From Methylomarinum vadi (GTDB lineage: Bacteria; Pseudomonadota; Gammaproteobacteria; Methylococcales; Methylomonadaceae): DNA of 64,000 nucleotides. The notes under the pieces were generated by a model, which saw only the letters and a list, made by a program, of their open reading frames with translations, did not search any database and had not been told where the DNA came from. Where the stretch lies: contig NZ_JPON01000001.1 in NCBI RefSeq assembly GCF_000733935.1, forward strand, positions 3,031,501-3,095,500. The letters run 5' to 3'. A program made the translations under genes and the position numbers. Of this stretch, positions 45,164-54,788 are shown one piece after another (the first letter of the stretch is position 1; each line of letters opens with the position of its first letter).

Positions 45164-47364
45164 AACTGGCGAATGGTTTGGCTGAAGATGGTGGCATCCT
45201 GATAACCGATAACCCGGGCGTGGGCCAGTTCCTGGCGGTCGGTGCCGAAGAAAATGATTCCCGGCGGGCCGATCAGGTTGAAACGCCGCAGCAAGGCCTG
45301 GTCGTCTTGGTCGTTGGCCGTGACATCGGCCTGCAGCAGCACGAAGTTCGCCAGTTGTTGCTGAACGCCAGGATCGGTAAAGGTATAGGCTTCCATTTCC
45401 TTGCAGGAAATGCACCAGTCGGCATAAAAATCCAGCATCACCAATTGGCCGTTGGCGCTGGCTTGTTGAATATGCCTGTCCAGTTCGGCCACCGTTTTGA
45501 TGCGGGTGAAGCGTAAGCTTTCTTCGCTGGCTGTGGCAGTGTTGGCGGCCAGTCCTTTCAAGGGTTGCAAGGGATTATTGTTGCCGGCGCTGACGCCGAT
45601 CAACAGCAGCACGCCGTAGACGAGCATGATCAAGCCCAAGCCTTTCCACAACCGGCGCCAGTTCGAGGCTTCCTGCGGCAACGGATCGATGGCGCTCAAA
45701 TAAATGGCCGGTACGATCAGTAAAGAAGCCCACAGCAACATCGTGACCGGTGCCGGCACAATACGGTCCAGCATCCACACCGCGACCGCCAGCATGATGA
45801 CGCCGAATACCGCCTTGGTCGAATTGAGCCAACCGCCGGCCTTGGGCAGCAGTTTCCCGGCCGAGGCGCCGATCAGCAACAAGGGGGTGCCCATGCCCAT
45901 ACCTAACACGAACAAGGCCGATCCGCCCAACAACACATCGCCGGTTTGGCCGATATAGACCAGTGCCGCAGCCAATGGCGCGGCCACGCAGGGGCCGACG
46001 ATCAAGGACGACAGCGAGCCCATGATGAAGGCGCCCAGGTAAGAACCATCGCGATGTTTGTCGCTGGAATGGTGCAGGCGGTTCTGCAGTGATTGCGGCA
46101 TTTCCAGGTCATAGAATCCGAACATCGACAACGACAACAGGATGAAGATGCCGCTGAATACGGCGATCACCCAGGGTTCCTGAAAGATGGCCTGGAGATT
46201 GCTGCCGAACAACGCGGCGAGGACGCCGAACGCGGTGTAAGTCAGCGCCGAGGCCAATACATAGCTGAACGACAGCATGAAGGCTTTGCGCGTGGTCATC
46301 TCCTTGCCATGACCGACGATGATGCCGGATAGGATCGGAATCATCGGAAAAACGCAGGGCGTGAACGAGAGCAACAGGCCGAAGCCGAAGAAACTGAGCA
46401 GGGTCAGCCACAGCGTATCCTGTTGCAATGAATTGACGATTCGGTCCTGTTCCGACAATGGCGGGGTTGCCGGGCTGGCCAATGTTTGTGCGATCGGCAG
46501 CGCCAAATCGACGATCGATTGCATGGGCGGATAACAGACGCCGCGGTCGGCGCAGCCTTGATATTTGGCCGTCAATTGTAGGATTTGGGCGGCCTTGTCC
46601 TGGCGTATCAAGGGAATATCGAAACTCAATTCGCCGTGAAAAATTTCCACTTGCCCGAACTCTTCGTCGTGGTAAGGTTCGCCGCGTGGAATGTGGTACT
46701 CGCCGAGTCGTGTCGCGCTAGCGCCATTTAGGTTGAAGCCGATCTTGTCGCGGTACAAATAGTAGCCGTCGGCGACGACCCAATTGACATGCAGGGTATG
46801 GGCGTTCTTGACGCTGGCGAAGAACTGGAAGGCCTGCTCGGCCGGCAGCAATTCGTCCTCGAACAGATTGAGCTTGAGGCCGCCGGTCAAGCCTTTCAGC
46901 AAATCGCCGACCGTACCGCCGTTGTCGGCCGCTTGCGGTAGGTCGATGTCCAGCGTCGTTTTTTGCGGCGGATAACAGACGCCGATATCGGCGCAGCCCT
47001 GATATTTGACCAATAGTTGCAGGCGTTGTTGTTGCGCGGCACCGGTCAACGGCAGCATGACTCGCAACTGGCCGCGGTAAATTTCGACATCGCCGAAAAA
47101 ATCGTCATGCTTGATCTTGCCGTCCGGCAGTTCGGGTTGCCCGGCTGCGATAGTTGCCGTTTGGGATTCGAACCCCAGCTTTTTGCGGTACAGATAGTAG
47201 CCGTCGTGGATGTCCCAGGTTATTTCGATCTTGTCCTTGGCAACCGCCTTGGCCGACAGTTTGAACGCCTGCTGCGGGGGCAATAATTCCTCGGGACTGA
47301 TGGCGGCACTTTGTTGGCTGAAAAAGGTCAGTAAAAAAAGAACGATTATCGGGTAACGAGGCAT
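45160..47364 (-). CDS. dsbD: thiol:disulfide interchange protein DsbD with duplicated N-terminal domain
   Basis: 734 residues versus about 565 in E. coli. The extra length is a second nDsbD-alpha domain: two tandem copies at about residues 22-145 and 168-290, each with YYLYR-K-GF and the Cys pair CADxGVCYPP (Cys124/Cys130 and Cys271/Cys277). Then the membrane domain with TPCVFPMIPI (Cys337) and the partner Cys in VGPCVAAPL, and a C-terminal thioredoxin domain with DWCISCKEME. Carries electrons from cytoplasmic thioredoxin to periplasmic substrates. The start overlaps cutA by 19 bases. Confidence 0.95.
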   Translation of the reverse strand: MPRYPIIVLFLLTFFSQQSAAISPEELLPPQQAFKLSAKAVAKDKIEITWDIHDGYYLYRKKLGFESQTATIAAGQPELPDGKIKHDDFFGDVEIYRGQLRVMLPLTGAAQQQRLQLLVKYQGCADIGVCYPPQKTTLDIDLPQAADNGGTVGDLLKGLTGGLKLNLFEDELLPAEQAFQFFASVKNAHTLHVNWVVADGYYLYRDKIGFNLNGASATRLGEYHIPRGEPYHDEEFGQVEIFHGELSFDIPLIRQDKAAQILQLTAKYQGCADRGVCYPPMQSIVDLALPIAQTLASPATPPLSEQDRIVNSLQQDTLWLTLLSFFGFGLLLSFTPCVFPMIPILSGIIVGHGKEMTTRKAFMLSFSYVLASALTYTAFGVLAALFGSNLQAIFQEPWVIAVFSGIFILLSLSMFGFYDLEMPQSLQNRLHHSSDKHRDGSYLGAFIMGSLSSLIVGPCVAAPLAAALVYIGQTGDVLLGGSALFVLGMGMGTPLLLIGASAGKLLPKAGGWLNSTKAVFGVIMLAVAVWMLDRIVPAPVTMLLWASLLIVPAIYLSAIDPLPQEASNWRRLWKGLGLIMLVYGVLLLIGVSAGNNNPLQPLKGLAANTATASEESLRFTRIKTVAELDRHIQQASANGQLVMLDFYADWCISCKEMEAYTFTDPGVQQQLANFVLLQADVTANDQDDQALLRRFNLIGPPGIIFFGTDRQELAHARVIGYQDATIFSQTIRQL

Positions 47365-47663
47365 GAGTCAATCCATTTCAGGTAATCGGGAAGTCCGCGG
47401 TCGATTGAGACCGCGATGATTTCCGGAAGTTCATACGGATGCAGGGATTTGATTTGTTCCTCGACTGCAGCAAAGTGATCGGCGCGGGTCTTGATCAGCA
47501 GCAACAATTCCTGCTCCATTTCGATAGCATTCTTCCATTGAAAAACAGAGGTCACCGTAGGCAGGATATTGATGCAGGCCGCATGGTTCGATTGGACGAG
47601 ATGGCGGGCGATTTTTTCCGCCGTTTCACGGTCTGGGCAGGTGCAGAAAATGATTTGATGCAT
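47346..47663 (-). CDS. cutA: divalent-cation tolerance protein CutA
   Basis: 105 residues from ATG 47663 (the family begins at this Met). MHQIIFCTCPDRETAEKIA, ACINILPTVTSVFQW and LHPYELPEIIAVSI are the CutA signatures of this trimeric, signal-protein-like fold. Role in metal tolerance is historical and not settled. Overlaps dsbD, an old gammaproteobacterial pair. Confidence 0.95.
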   Translation of the reverse strand: MHQIIFCTCPDRETAEKIARHLVQSNHAACINILPTVTSVFQWKNAIEMEQELLLLIKTRADHFAAVEEQIKSLHPYELPEIIAVSIDRGLPDYLKWIDSCLVTR

Positions 47664-47784
47664 GTTAAAAAGTAACCCTTTGTCAGATAGTGGTGGAAAT
47701 TCGGCAGGGATGCCCATACTATTAAATCAATGCCGACGGAAATACTCGTTCCGGCAATGTATTACTCTTTTACCGGTTATTTTA

Positions 47785-48222
47785 ATGAAAGTCGTACAAA
47801 TAATATTCCTGTTTTTTCTGATCGTGCCGTTCGTAGAAATTTATCTGTTGCTGCAAATCGGCGGCTTGATCGGCCCGTTTCCGACCATCTTCATGGTGGT
47901 GTTTACCGCCGTTCTCGGCGCTTGGTTATTGCGGCGCCAAGGTCTGGCGACCTGGCGGCGGTTCCAGGACAGCCTCAATCAAGGCGCGATACCGGCCTAT
48001 GAAATGATTGAGGGACCGCTTCTGTTGGTCGGCGGCGCCCTGTTGTTGACGCCCGGTTTTTTTACCGACGCGCTGGGCTTTGCCTGCCTGGTTCCGCAAT
48101 TGCGGCGGAAAATCGCGCAATATGTCATCGAGCACCACCTGATCGTCAGTGCCAACGGATCCCCCTTTACCAGAAGGCCGCCGCATGATGTCATCGAGGG
48201 CGAGTACACCAAGGAAGACTGA
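47785..48222 (+). CDS. fxsA: FxsA family membrane protein
   Basis: 145 residues from ATG 47785. Hydrophobic N-terminus (IIFLFFLIVPFVEIYLLLQIGG), GPFPTIFMVVFTAVLGAWLLRRQGL, then LLLVGGALLLTPGFFTDALGF, all typical of FxsA, which in E. coli reduces exclusion of phage T7 by F. Inner membrane. Divergent from cutA and convergent with the DUF3422 gene (1-base gap). Confidence 0.93.
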   Translation: MKVVQIIFLFFLIVPFVEIYLLLQIGGLIGPFPTIFMVVFTAVLGAWLLRRQGLATWRRFQDSLNQGAIPAYEMIEGPLLLVGGALLLTPGFFTDALGFACLVPQLRRKIAQYVIEHHLIVSANGSPFTRRPPHDVIEGEYTKED

Positions 48223-48223
48223 C

Positions 48224-49519
48224 TCAGTTCTCGTCTATTTTTTGAATCAACTTATGAATCCGCCGCACGCCGATCGCGACTAGGGTTAGCACAAAGGGAA
48301 TCGAAATCCCGATGATTAATGGCGGGTTGATGTCCCACCCGGTCGATTTCATCGCTTTGGCGATCGAACCGATCAGGCTGACCGCATAACTGGTGATCGC
48401 GAAAATGGAAACGCCTTCCACGGTGCCCTGTAAGCGAAATTGCATTTTGGCATGGGTGTTCATCGATTTCAGCAAATCCTGGTTTTGCCGCTCGATCGAG
48501 ATGTCGACCCGGGTGCGGAGCAATTCGCCGGCATTGCTGATCCTTTCGGATAACAGCGTGAAGCGTTTGGCGGTAGATTGACAGGTATTGATGGCGGGCT
48601 CCAGGCGCCGGCTCATGAATTCGCTGAAGGTCTGCAAGCCTTGGATTCTGACTTCGCGCAATTCCTCGATACGCTGGCTGACCAGGTTGTAATAGGCATT
48701 GGCGGCGCTGAAGCGATAATGATTGCTGGAAATGTGATTTTCTACCTCGGCCGCCAAGGTAGTCAATTCATCCAGCAATTTCCCGTCGTTGCAACCCGCC
48801 TCGGCCATTTCCGCGGTAATTTCCTTCAATTGCCGGTCGGCTTTAATCAATGCCGGCGTCAGCTTGCGGGCGATCGGAAAGGCCAGCAGGGCCATGACCC
48901 GATAATCCTCGATTTCGAACAGGCGCTGCAACAGGCGGCCGGCCTGCGCTTTTTTCAGGTGGTCGTTAACGATCAGAAAACGGCTGAAACCGTCGACATG
49001 GATTCTGAAATCGGTGTAGGCCTTGGCAGCCCCGCCGCTGACTTCGGCACCGACCAGCGCATTGCCGGCGAAATGGCCGGACAATGATTCGATGTTGCCG
49101 CTGCTTGGCGTGGCTGGAATGATCGAGGCATGGGCGGCGACGATGACCTTGCCCGATAACTTCGCCATCCAGTCGACCGGGGCATTTTTCAACGCCGGTT
49201 TCCCGAATGGGTCGTCGGAAATTTTGTTGACGTAAAACGTATAGGTCGAAAACTCGCTATGCTGCTCCCAACGAAGCTGAAAGTTATCGAAGCGGGCGGT
49301 GAAATGGTTAGCGTCCTGTTTCGGCGGCGCCATGCCGAAGCGCTCGCACAATGCCAACAAGTGCTGGCGGTCCAGTTTTTTTTCCTCGCTATTCAGCATC
49401 AAGGCCAGATGCGAGGCCGTGACCGGCAGGTCGAGAACGACCGAGGAACGGGCATGGACTTCATTGTGCAACTGAAACCGTTGCGGGTGATTGTCAGGAA
49501 GTGGGAATAGTGTTGGCAC
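48224..49519 (-). CDS. DUF3422 family membrane-anchored protein
   Basis: 431 residues. The N-terminal part (PQRFQLHNEVHARSS) is the start expected of the DUF3422 family; a long soluble region with helical, coiled-coil-prone stretches (about 230-340) follows, and two C-terminal hydrophobic segments (ISIFAITSYAVSLIGSIA, PLIIGISIPFVLTLVAIGV). Function unknown in the family; topology suggests a C-terminally anchored cytoplasmic protein. Confidence 0.85.
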   Translation of the reverse strand: MPTLFPLPDNHPQRFQLHNEVHARSSVVLDLPVTASHLALMLNSEEKKLDRQHLLALCERFGMAPPKQDANHFTARFDNFQLRWEQHSEFSTYTFYVNKISDDPFGKPALKNAPVDWMAKLSGKVIVAAHASIIPATPSSGNIESLSGHFAGNALVGAEVSGGAAKAYTDFRIHVDGFSRFLIVNDHLKKAQAGRLLQRLFEIEDYRVMALLAFPIARKLTPALIKADRQLKEITAEMAEAGCNDGKLLDELTTLAAEVENHISSNHYRFSAANAYYNLVSQRIEELREVRIQGLQTFSEFMSRRLEPAINTCQSTAKRFTLLSERISNAGELLRTRVDISIERQNQDLLKSMNTHAKMQFRLQGTVEGVSIFAITSYAVSLIGSIAKAMKSTGWDINPPLIIGISIPFVLTLVAIGVRRIHKLIQKIDEN

Positions 49520-49690
49520 AGGTCCGATGTGTAAGGTATTCGATTGAAATGTTTATGTCCGTAAAAAGGCGGTTGAAGAGAGCGTCGGTACGGGGGATTT
49601 TTAGCCGGGCCGCTCGCCGCATAAATGAACCACCTAATCGAGTCCATGTCCGGGTATAATAACGACATGGACTCGTAAGAGAATTAACGC

Positions 49691-49939
49691 TTAACTTTCG
49701 GCATTATCGCCAGAGGGTTTTTCACCTTCTTCCACGGTGCTTTTATTCATGCCGGAATAGGCGGGGCACCAGCCGGAATAACCGGTGGCAATCAGAATGA
49801 CGCCCAAAACCAATAAGATGATACTAGCTGTGAATAAGGAGATTAGTACCAACGCCGCGCCAGCCGCCATGCGATATTTTTTTTCTTTTTCGCCGACGTT
49901 ATGTTCAAATTTAATCATGCGTTTTACATCAAAGCTCAT
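49691..49939 (-). CDS. small DUF2892-type inner-membrane protein
   Basis: 82 residues with GAGGG eight bases before the ATG. Conserved N-terminal NVGEKEKKYRM, a hydrophobic hairpin (AAGAALVLISLFTASIILLVLGVILIATG is described here only by its ends GAALVLI and VILIATG), then WCPAYSGM, matching the DUF2892 (YgaP-like transmembrane) family. Possibly a membrane partner of sulfurtransferase-like activities; unproven. Confidence 0.8.
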   Translation of the reverse strand: MSFDVKRMIKFEHNVGEKEKKYRMAAGAALVLISLFTASIILLVLGVILIATGYSGWCPAYSGMNKSTVEEGEKPSGDNAES

Positions 49940-50050
49940 CTTTAAAACCCTCTGTGTGTCGTTATTGTTATCCAGTCCCGATTAAAGGCATTATTTTTCC
50001 GTAAGAGAGGCAAATATACACAGCTCCTAGAAATGTGCAAGTGATAAAAG

Positions 50051-52213
50051 ATGGAAATTAGCTCAATAATCAATTCCTTAAACGACGCGCAACGCATCGC
50101 GGTCTCCTCGCCGCCGCAATCCCTGCTGGTTTTGGCCGGCGCCGGCAGCGGTAAGACGCGGGTGCTGGTGCACCGGATCGCCTGGCATATACAAGTGGAC
50201 GGCGTGTCTCCGCACAATATTCTGGCCGTGACCTTCACCAACAAGGCGGCGACGGAAATGCGCGGCCGGATCGAGGAATTGCTGAATATTTCCGCGCGCT
50301 CGATGTGGATCGGCACCTTTCACGGCCTGGCGCACCGCTTGCTCAGACGGCACGCCAAACAGGCGAAATTGCCGGAAAGCTTTCAGGTGATGGACTCGGA
50401 CGATCAGCTGCGCTTGATCAAACGGCTGATCAGAAATCTTAATCTGGACGAGGCCAAATGGCCGCCCAAGCAAGTGCAGTGGTTCATCAATGCGCAGAAA
50501 GACGAAGGCATCCGCGCCAGGCATATGGTCGAGACCGGCGATTTCTTCCAGCGCCAGATGGTGGCCATCTATAAAGCCTATGAGGAAATCTGCGAGCGTT
50601 CCGGTCTGGTCGATTTCGCCGAATTGCTGCTGCGGGCCCACGAATTGTTGCGCGACAACGAGGACGTGTTGGAGTTTTATCAGCGCCGCTTTCGTTTCGT
50701 TCATGTCGACGAGTTTCAGGATACCAATACGATCCAGTATGCCTGGCTGCGCTTGTTGACCGAAGGGCGGGACAACCTGTTCGTGGTCGGCGACGACGAC
50801 CAATCCATCTATGGCTGGCGCGGTGCCAAGATTGAAAATATCTACAATTTCCAGCAGCATTATCCCAATCATAAGGTCGTGCGCCTGGAACAAAATTACC
50901 GCTCCACCGGCCATATCCTGAAGGCGGCCAATAGTTTAATCGCCAACAACGACGGCCGCATGGGCAAGGAGTTATGGACCGATTCCGGCGACGGTGAGTT
51001 GATCTCGCTGTATACGGCCTTCAACGAACAGGACGAAGCCTATTTCGTGGTCGAAAAGATCCGCCAGTGGGTCAACGACGGCGGCATGCGCAGCGATGTG
51101 GCGATACTTTACCGCTCCAATGCCCAGTCCCGCCAGTTCGAGGAAAAACTGATGAGCACCGGAACGCCTTATCGGGTTTACGGCGGTCTGCGCTTTTTCG
51201 AGCGCATGGAAATCAAGAATGCCTTGGCCTATTTGCGCTTGATCTCCAACCGCCATGACGATGCCTCGTTCGAACGCGTCGTCAACACACCGGCGCGCGG
51301 TATCGGCGCGAAGACGATCGAGGACATTCGCTTGTTGGCCAGGGGGCAGGGAATATCGCTATGGCAGGCGGCGCTGGATTCGATCGCCCATGGCCAATTA
51401 TCGGCTCGCGCGACTAATGCCTTGAAAGGCTTCATGAACTTGGTCGCGCAACTGGAGCAAGATGCCGAAGAACAGGAGTTGTTCGAAAAGGTCAAATGGG
51501 TCGTGGAAAAAAGCGGCCTGATCGAACTGTATAAAAAGGAAAAAGGCGATAAGGGCGAGGCGCGGGTCGAGAACCTGGAGGAATTGGTCAATGCCGCGCG
51601 CATGTTCGATTACGAGGAAGACAACGAGGAAAATCTGAGCGAGCTGGATATGTTCTTGGCCCATGCCGCGCTGGAAGCCGGTGAGATGCAGGGCGATGCC
51701 TACGAGGATTGCGTGCAGTTGATGACGTTGCATTCGGCCAAGGGCTTGGAGTTCAAGCTGGTGTTCTTGGTCGGCATGGAGGAGGGCTTGTTTCCGTCGC
51801 AACAATCGCTGGAGGACCCCGGCCGGTTGGAGGAGGAACGCCGGCTGTGTTATGTCGGCATCACCCGCGCAATGGAGCATCTGTATTTGACTCATGCCGA
51901 ATCCAGGCGTTTGTACGGCAAGGAAAATTATCCCCGACAATCGCGCTTCATTCGCGAGATTCCGGTCGAATATATCCAGGAAATCCGCATGCGCGCCAAC
52001 GTCAGTCGGCTGGTAACCTCGTCTGTCGCGACCGTCTCGTCGCTACAAACCGGCACGTTCAAACTCGGCCAGCGCGTCAGGCATGCCAAGTTCGGCGAGG
52101 GCGTCGTATTGCAGATGGAAGGAGAGGGCGCCCAGGAACGGGTGCAGATCAATTTCCATGATGTCGGCTTGAAATGGCTGATGTTGTCCTATGCCAAATT
52201 GGAGGTGTTGTAA
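50051..52213 (+). CDS. uvrD: DNA helicase II
   Basis: 720 residues, UvrD/Rep superfamily 1A. Q-motif LNDAQRIAV, Walker A GAGSGKT, VDEFQDTN, GDDDQSIYGWRGA, EQNYRS, TLHSAKGLEF and YVGITRA are all present in order, and the C-terminus (LGQRVRHAKFGEGVV...) is the Tudor-like tail found in UvrD rather than Rep. 3'-5' helicase in mismatch and excision repair. Confidence 0.95.
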   Translation: MEISSIINSLNDAQRIAVSSPPQSLLVLAGAGSGKTRVLVHRIAWHIQVDGVSPHNILAVTFTNKAATEMRGRIEELLNISARSMWIGTFHGLAHRLLRRHAKQAKLPESFQVMDSDDQLRLIKRLIRNLNLDEAKWPPKQVQWFINAQKDEGIRARHMVETGDFFQRQMVAIYKAYEEICERSGLVDFAELLLRAHELLRDNEDVLEFYQRRFRFVHVDEFQDTNTIQYAWLRLLTEGRDNLFVVGDDDQSIYGWRGAKIENIYNFQQHYPNHKVVRLEQNYRSTGHILKAANSLIANNDGRMGKELWTDSGDGELISLYTAFNEQDEAYFVVEKIRQWVNDGGMRSDVAILYRSNAQSRQFEEKLMSTGTPYRVYGGLRFFERMEIKNALAYLRLISNRHDDASFERVVNTPARGIGAKTIEDIRLLARGQGISLWQAALDSIAHGQLSARATNALKGFMNLVAQLEQDAEEQELFEKVKWVVEKSGLIELYKKEKGDKGEARVENLEELVNAARMFDYEEDNEENLSELDMFLAHAALEAGEMQGDAYEDCVQLMTLHSAKGLEFKLVFLVGMEEGLFPSQQSLEDPGRLEEERRLCYVGITRAMEHLYLTHAESRRLYGKENYPRQSRFIREIPVEYIQEIRMRANVSRLVTSSVATVSSLQTGTFKLGQRVRHAKFGEGVVLQMEGEGAQERVQINFHDVGLKWLMLSYAKLEVL

Positions 52214-52346
52214 TCAAGGGTGCATGACGTTTGTGTATTGCCGTTACCTTTTTGCTATCGCCAAGCGAGTGGTTTTTACATGGCGATTCGCCGGTCGGCG
52301 ACCAGTTCTTCGATGCCGGACAGCGTGCAGCTGTGCTAATTCGCGA

Positions 52347-53426
52347 TTAGGAACGAATGCTTTGGCAGGCAGCTAATTGCCGGATGATGTCTTCGATGGT
52401 CCGGCGTTGCCGACGAATATCCTCGCATAGCCGGAACTGCTCGGCGGCGCGCAGCAGGTTCTGGGTTGGCTGGCTGGTCTTGAAGTAGCGGTCGCCGTTC
52501 AGGAAATCGGTGAAAAAGCGCAGGCCCAGTTCAAATGGAATCAATTCGATGGCGGCATACAAATAATCATAATCGGCGCGATCGAAAAAATGCCCCGCTT
52601 CCGCGAGATAATGGCGTAGGATCGCTGCGCAGACTTCCAGGTCGAAACGGTTATCTTGTTTGCGATGGCAGCAGGAGCGCAGGCAGTCGCCGATATCGTA
52701 ATGCACCAATCCCGGCTTGACGGTATCCAAATCGATCAGGCTGACGATGCGGTCGGAATTTTCGGCAAACAGGAAATTATTCAATTTGGGGTCGCCGTGG
52801 ATGATGCGTTCCCGCAATCTGCCGTGCTGTCTGGCTTGTTCCAGGACGCCCGCTTTTTCCTTATACGCGGCGATAACATGCCGGCAATAAGCGAATTCGT
52901 CGAGTTCGCAACGCACCGTCGACTGAACGCTGATACGGTGATAAGTTCGCAGGTAGTTTGGAGTGATATGAAAGCCCGGTAAGGTGTCGTGCAAAGTTTC
53001 CGGGGCGAGATCGCTGACGAGGCGATGGAAATGGCCCAAGGCGAAACCGGCCTGTTCGGCTTCGGTAATCCTGCTGATGTTTTCCCGGCTTTCACTCTTT
53101 TCGACCAGTTGCCAAGCGCGCCAATAACGACCTATGGGGTCGATATGGAAACTGTTTGCCGATGTCGTCTTGAGCAGGGCGGGTATTTGCAAGCAGACGG
53201 CTGTTTGCTGTTTCGCCTGGACATGGCGAGTAAGCTGTTGCAGATTTTCCATGACCTGGACGGGTTTTGGGAAAACCTGTTCATTGATGCATTGCAGAAC
53301 GAAGTGGAAATCCTCCGCCGTGACCAGGAATGTGTCGTTGATCAGGCCGTTGCCCAACGGTGCCAGGTTAGTAATCCGACGGTTGCCGCTAAATTGCCGG
53401 GCAATATCGGTTAGCCGTTCATTCAC
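52347..53426 (-). CDS. APH-fold phosphotransferase, N-acetylhexosamine-kinase-like
   Basis: 359 residues with the aminoglycoside phosphotransferase/choline kinase fold: LGNGLINDTFLV (glycine loop), catalytic IIHGDPKLNNFLF and metal-binding LIDLDTVKPG, then DIGDCLRSCC. This arrangement is that of NahK-type sugar kinases and related genes of unknown substrate, not of a resistance enzyme. Overlaps the rdgB gene end by 4 bases, so it is in the rph-rdgB transcript. Confidence 0.8.
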   Translation of the reverse strand: MNERLTDIARQFSGNRRITNLAPLGNGLINDTFLVTAEDFHFVLQCINEQVFPKPVQVMENLQQLTRHVQAKQQTAVCLQIPALLKTTSANSFHIDPIGRYWRAWQLVEKSESRENISRITEAEQAGFALGHFHRLVSDLAPETLHDTLPGFHITPNYLRTYHRISVQSTVRCELDEFAYCRHVIAAYKEKAGVLEQARQHGRLRERIIHGDPKLNNFLFAENSDRIVSLIDLDTVKPGLVHYDIGDCLRSCCHRKQDNRFDLEVCAAILRHYLAEAGHFFDRADYDYLYAAIELIPFELGLRFFTDFLNGDRYFKTSQPTQNLLRAAEQFRLCEDIRRQRRTIEDIIRQLAACQSIRS

Positions 53427-54022
53427 CGCGCTTGCATCAGTTGTGTCAGACTTTGCAGCGCCTTGCCGCGATGGCTAATGGCGTTTTTGACTTCCGGCGC
53501 CAATTGCGCGGAGGAACAGTGGTAATCCGGCACCCAAAAGACTGGATCGTAACCAAAACCGTTTTCGCCACAAGGCGCTTGTAGGATGCGTCCTTCCCAG
53601 AAGCCTTGGGCGACTATCGGTGTCGGGTCGTCGGCGTGTTCCATGAACACGATGACGCAGACAAAACGGGCCGTGCGTTGCTGCTCCGGCACGCCTTCGA
53701 GATCCTGCAGCAATTTCAACAAATTGTCCTGGTCGGAAGCGCCGACGCCGGCATAGCGCGCGGAAATGACGCCCGGCGCGCCGTTCAGCGCGTCCACCAC
53801 GATACCGGAATCGTCGGCGATGGCCGGCGCCTTGGCATGCAGGGCGGCATTACGGGCCTTGATGATGGCGTTCTCGATAAAGGTGGAACCGGTTTCCTCG
53901 GCCTCGGCGACGTTGAATTGCGATTGCGGCAGGATGGGATGGTTTTTCAGAATGGCCTGAATTTCCCTGATCTTACCTTGGTTATTGCTGGCCAGGACGA
54001 TTTGCTGATGCTTGTCGAACAT
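53423..54022 (-). CDS. rdgB: RdgB/HAM1 non-canonical purine NTP pyrophosphatase
   Basis: 199 residues. QIVLASNNQGKIREIQAIL at the start, IADDSGIVVDALNGAPGVISARYAG in the middle (quoted in part: ADDSGI, SARYAG) and GFGYDPVFWVP. Removes dITP, XTP and similar from the nucleotide pool. Starts in the last base of rph. Confidence 0.95.
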   Translation of the reverse strand: MFDKHQQIVLASNNQGKIREIQAILKNHPILPQSQFNVAEAEETGSTFIENAIIKARNAALHAKAPAIADDSGIVVDALNGAPGVISARYAGVGASDQDNLLKLLQDLEGVPEQQRTARFVCVIVFMEHADDPTPIVAQGFWEGRILQAPCGENGFGYDPVFWVPDYHCSSAQLAPEVKNAISHRGKALQSLTQLMQAR

Positions 54023-54744
54023 TATTTGACGCTGTCCAGTGCTTCGCGTTGTTTTTCCAACAATGAATGGATGCCTTGCTCGGCCAGGCCCAGCATGTTA
54101 TCCAGTTCGTCCCGTCTGAAGGCATGACCTTCCGCGGTGCCTTGAATTTCGATGAAAGCGCCGGCTTCGTTCATGACCACGTTCATATCGGTTTCGGCAT
54201 TGCTGTCCTCAGCGTAATCGAGGTCCAGTACCGGCACGCCGTCGTAGATGCCGACCGATACCGATGCGACTTGGCCGTGTAATGGGTTTTTCTTAATTTT
54301 GTTTTTATCCAGCAAATGCTGGATGGCGATCGACAGTGCCACGAAACCGCCGGTTATGGATGCGGTTCGGGTTCCGCCGTCGGCCTGGATAACGTCGCAA
54401 TCGACCGTGATGGTGTTTTCGCCCAGCGCCTTCAGATCCGCTGCGGCCCTCAACGAACGACCGATGAGACGCTGAATTTCCATGGTGCGGCCGCCTTGCT
54501 TGCCTCGGCCGGCCTCGCGTTGCATGCGTTCGTGGGTCGACCTGGGCAGCATGCCGTATTCGGCGGTAATCCAGCCTTCGCCCTTGCCTTTCAGGAAGAA
54601 CGGCACGCGATTCTCCACGCTGGCCGTGCACAGGACACGGGTGTCGCCAAACTCAACCAGAACAGAGCCTTCCGCATGCTTGGTATAGTTGCAGGTAAAT
54701 CGAATTTCTCGTAATTGGTCTGGGTTGCGTCCGCTTGGTCTCAT
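54022..54744 (-). CDS. rph: ribonuclease PH
   Basis: 240 residues, the expected size. [13 protein letters not shown] start, [17 protein letters not shown], and [16 protein letters not shown] carry the phosphate- and metal-binding residues. Trims tRNA 3' ends by phosphorolysis. Operon with rdgB. Confidence 0.96.
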   Translation of the reverse strand: MRPSGRNPDQLREIRFTCNYTKHAEGSVLVEFGDTRVLCTASVENRVPFFLKGKGEGWITAEYGMLPRSTHERMQREAGRGKQGGRTMEIQRLIGRSLRAAADLKALGENTITVDCDVIQADGGTRTASITGGFVALSIAIQHLLDKNKIKKNPLHGQVASVSVGIYDGVPVLDLDYAEDSNAETDMNVVMNEAGAFIEIQGTAEGHAFRRDELDNMLGLAEQGIHSLLEKQREALDSVK

Positions 54745-54788
54745 AGTGTTCTCGGCAAAATTAAAACGCGACAGTATACCCGTTTTTT

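Noticed and set aside
52347-53426. Antibiotic-resistance aminoglycoside phosphotransferase
   Set aside because: The fold is shared with sugar and choline kinases; its place in the rph-rdgB transcript and its motifs fit a metabolic kinase better.
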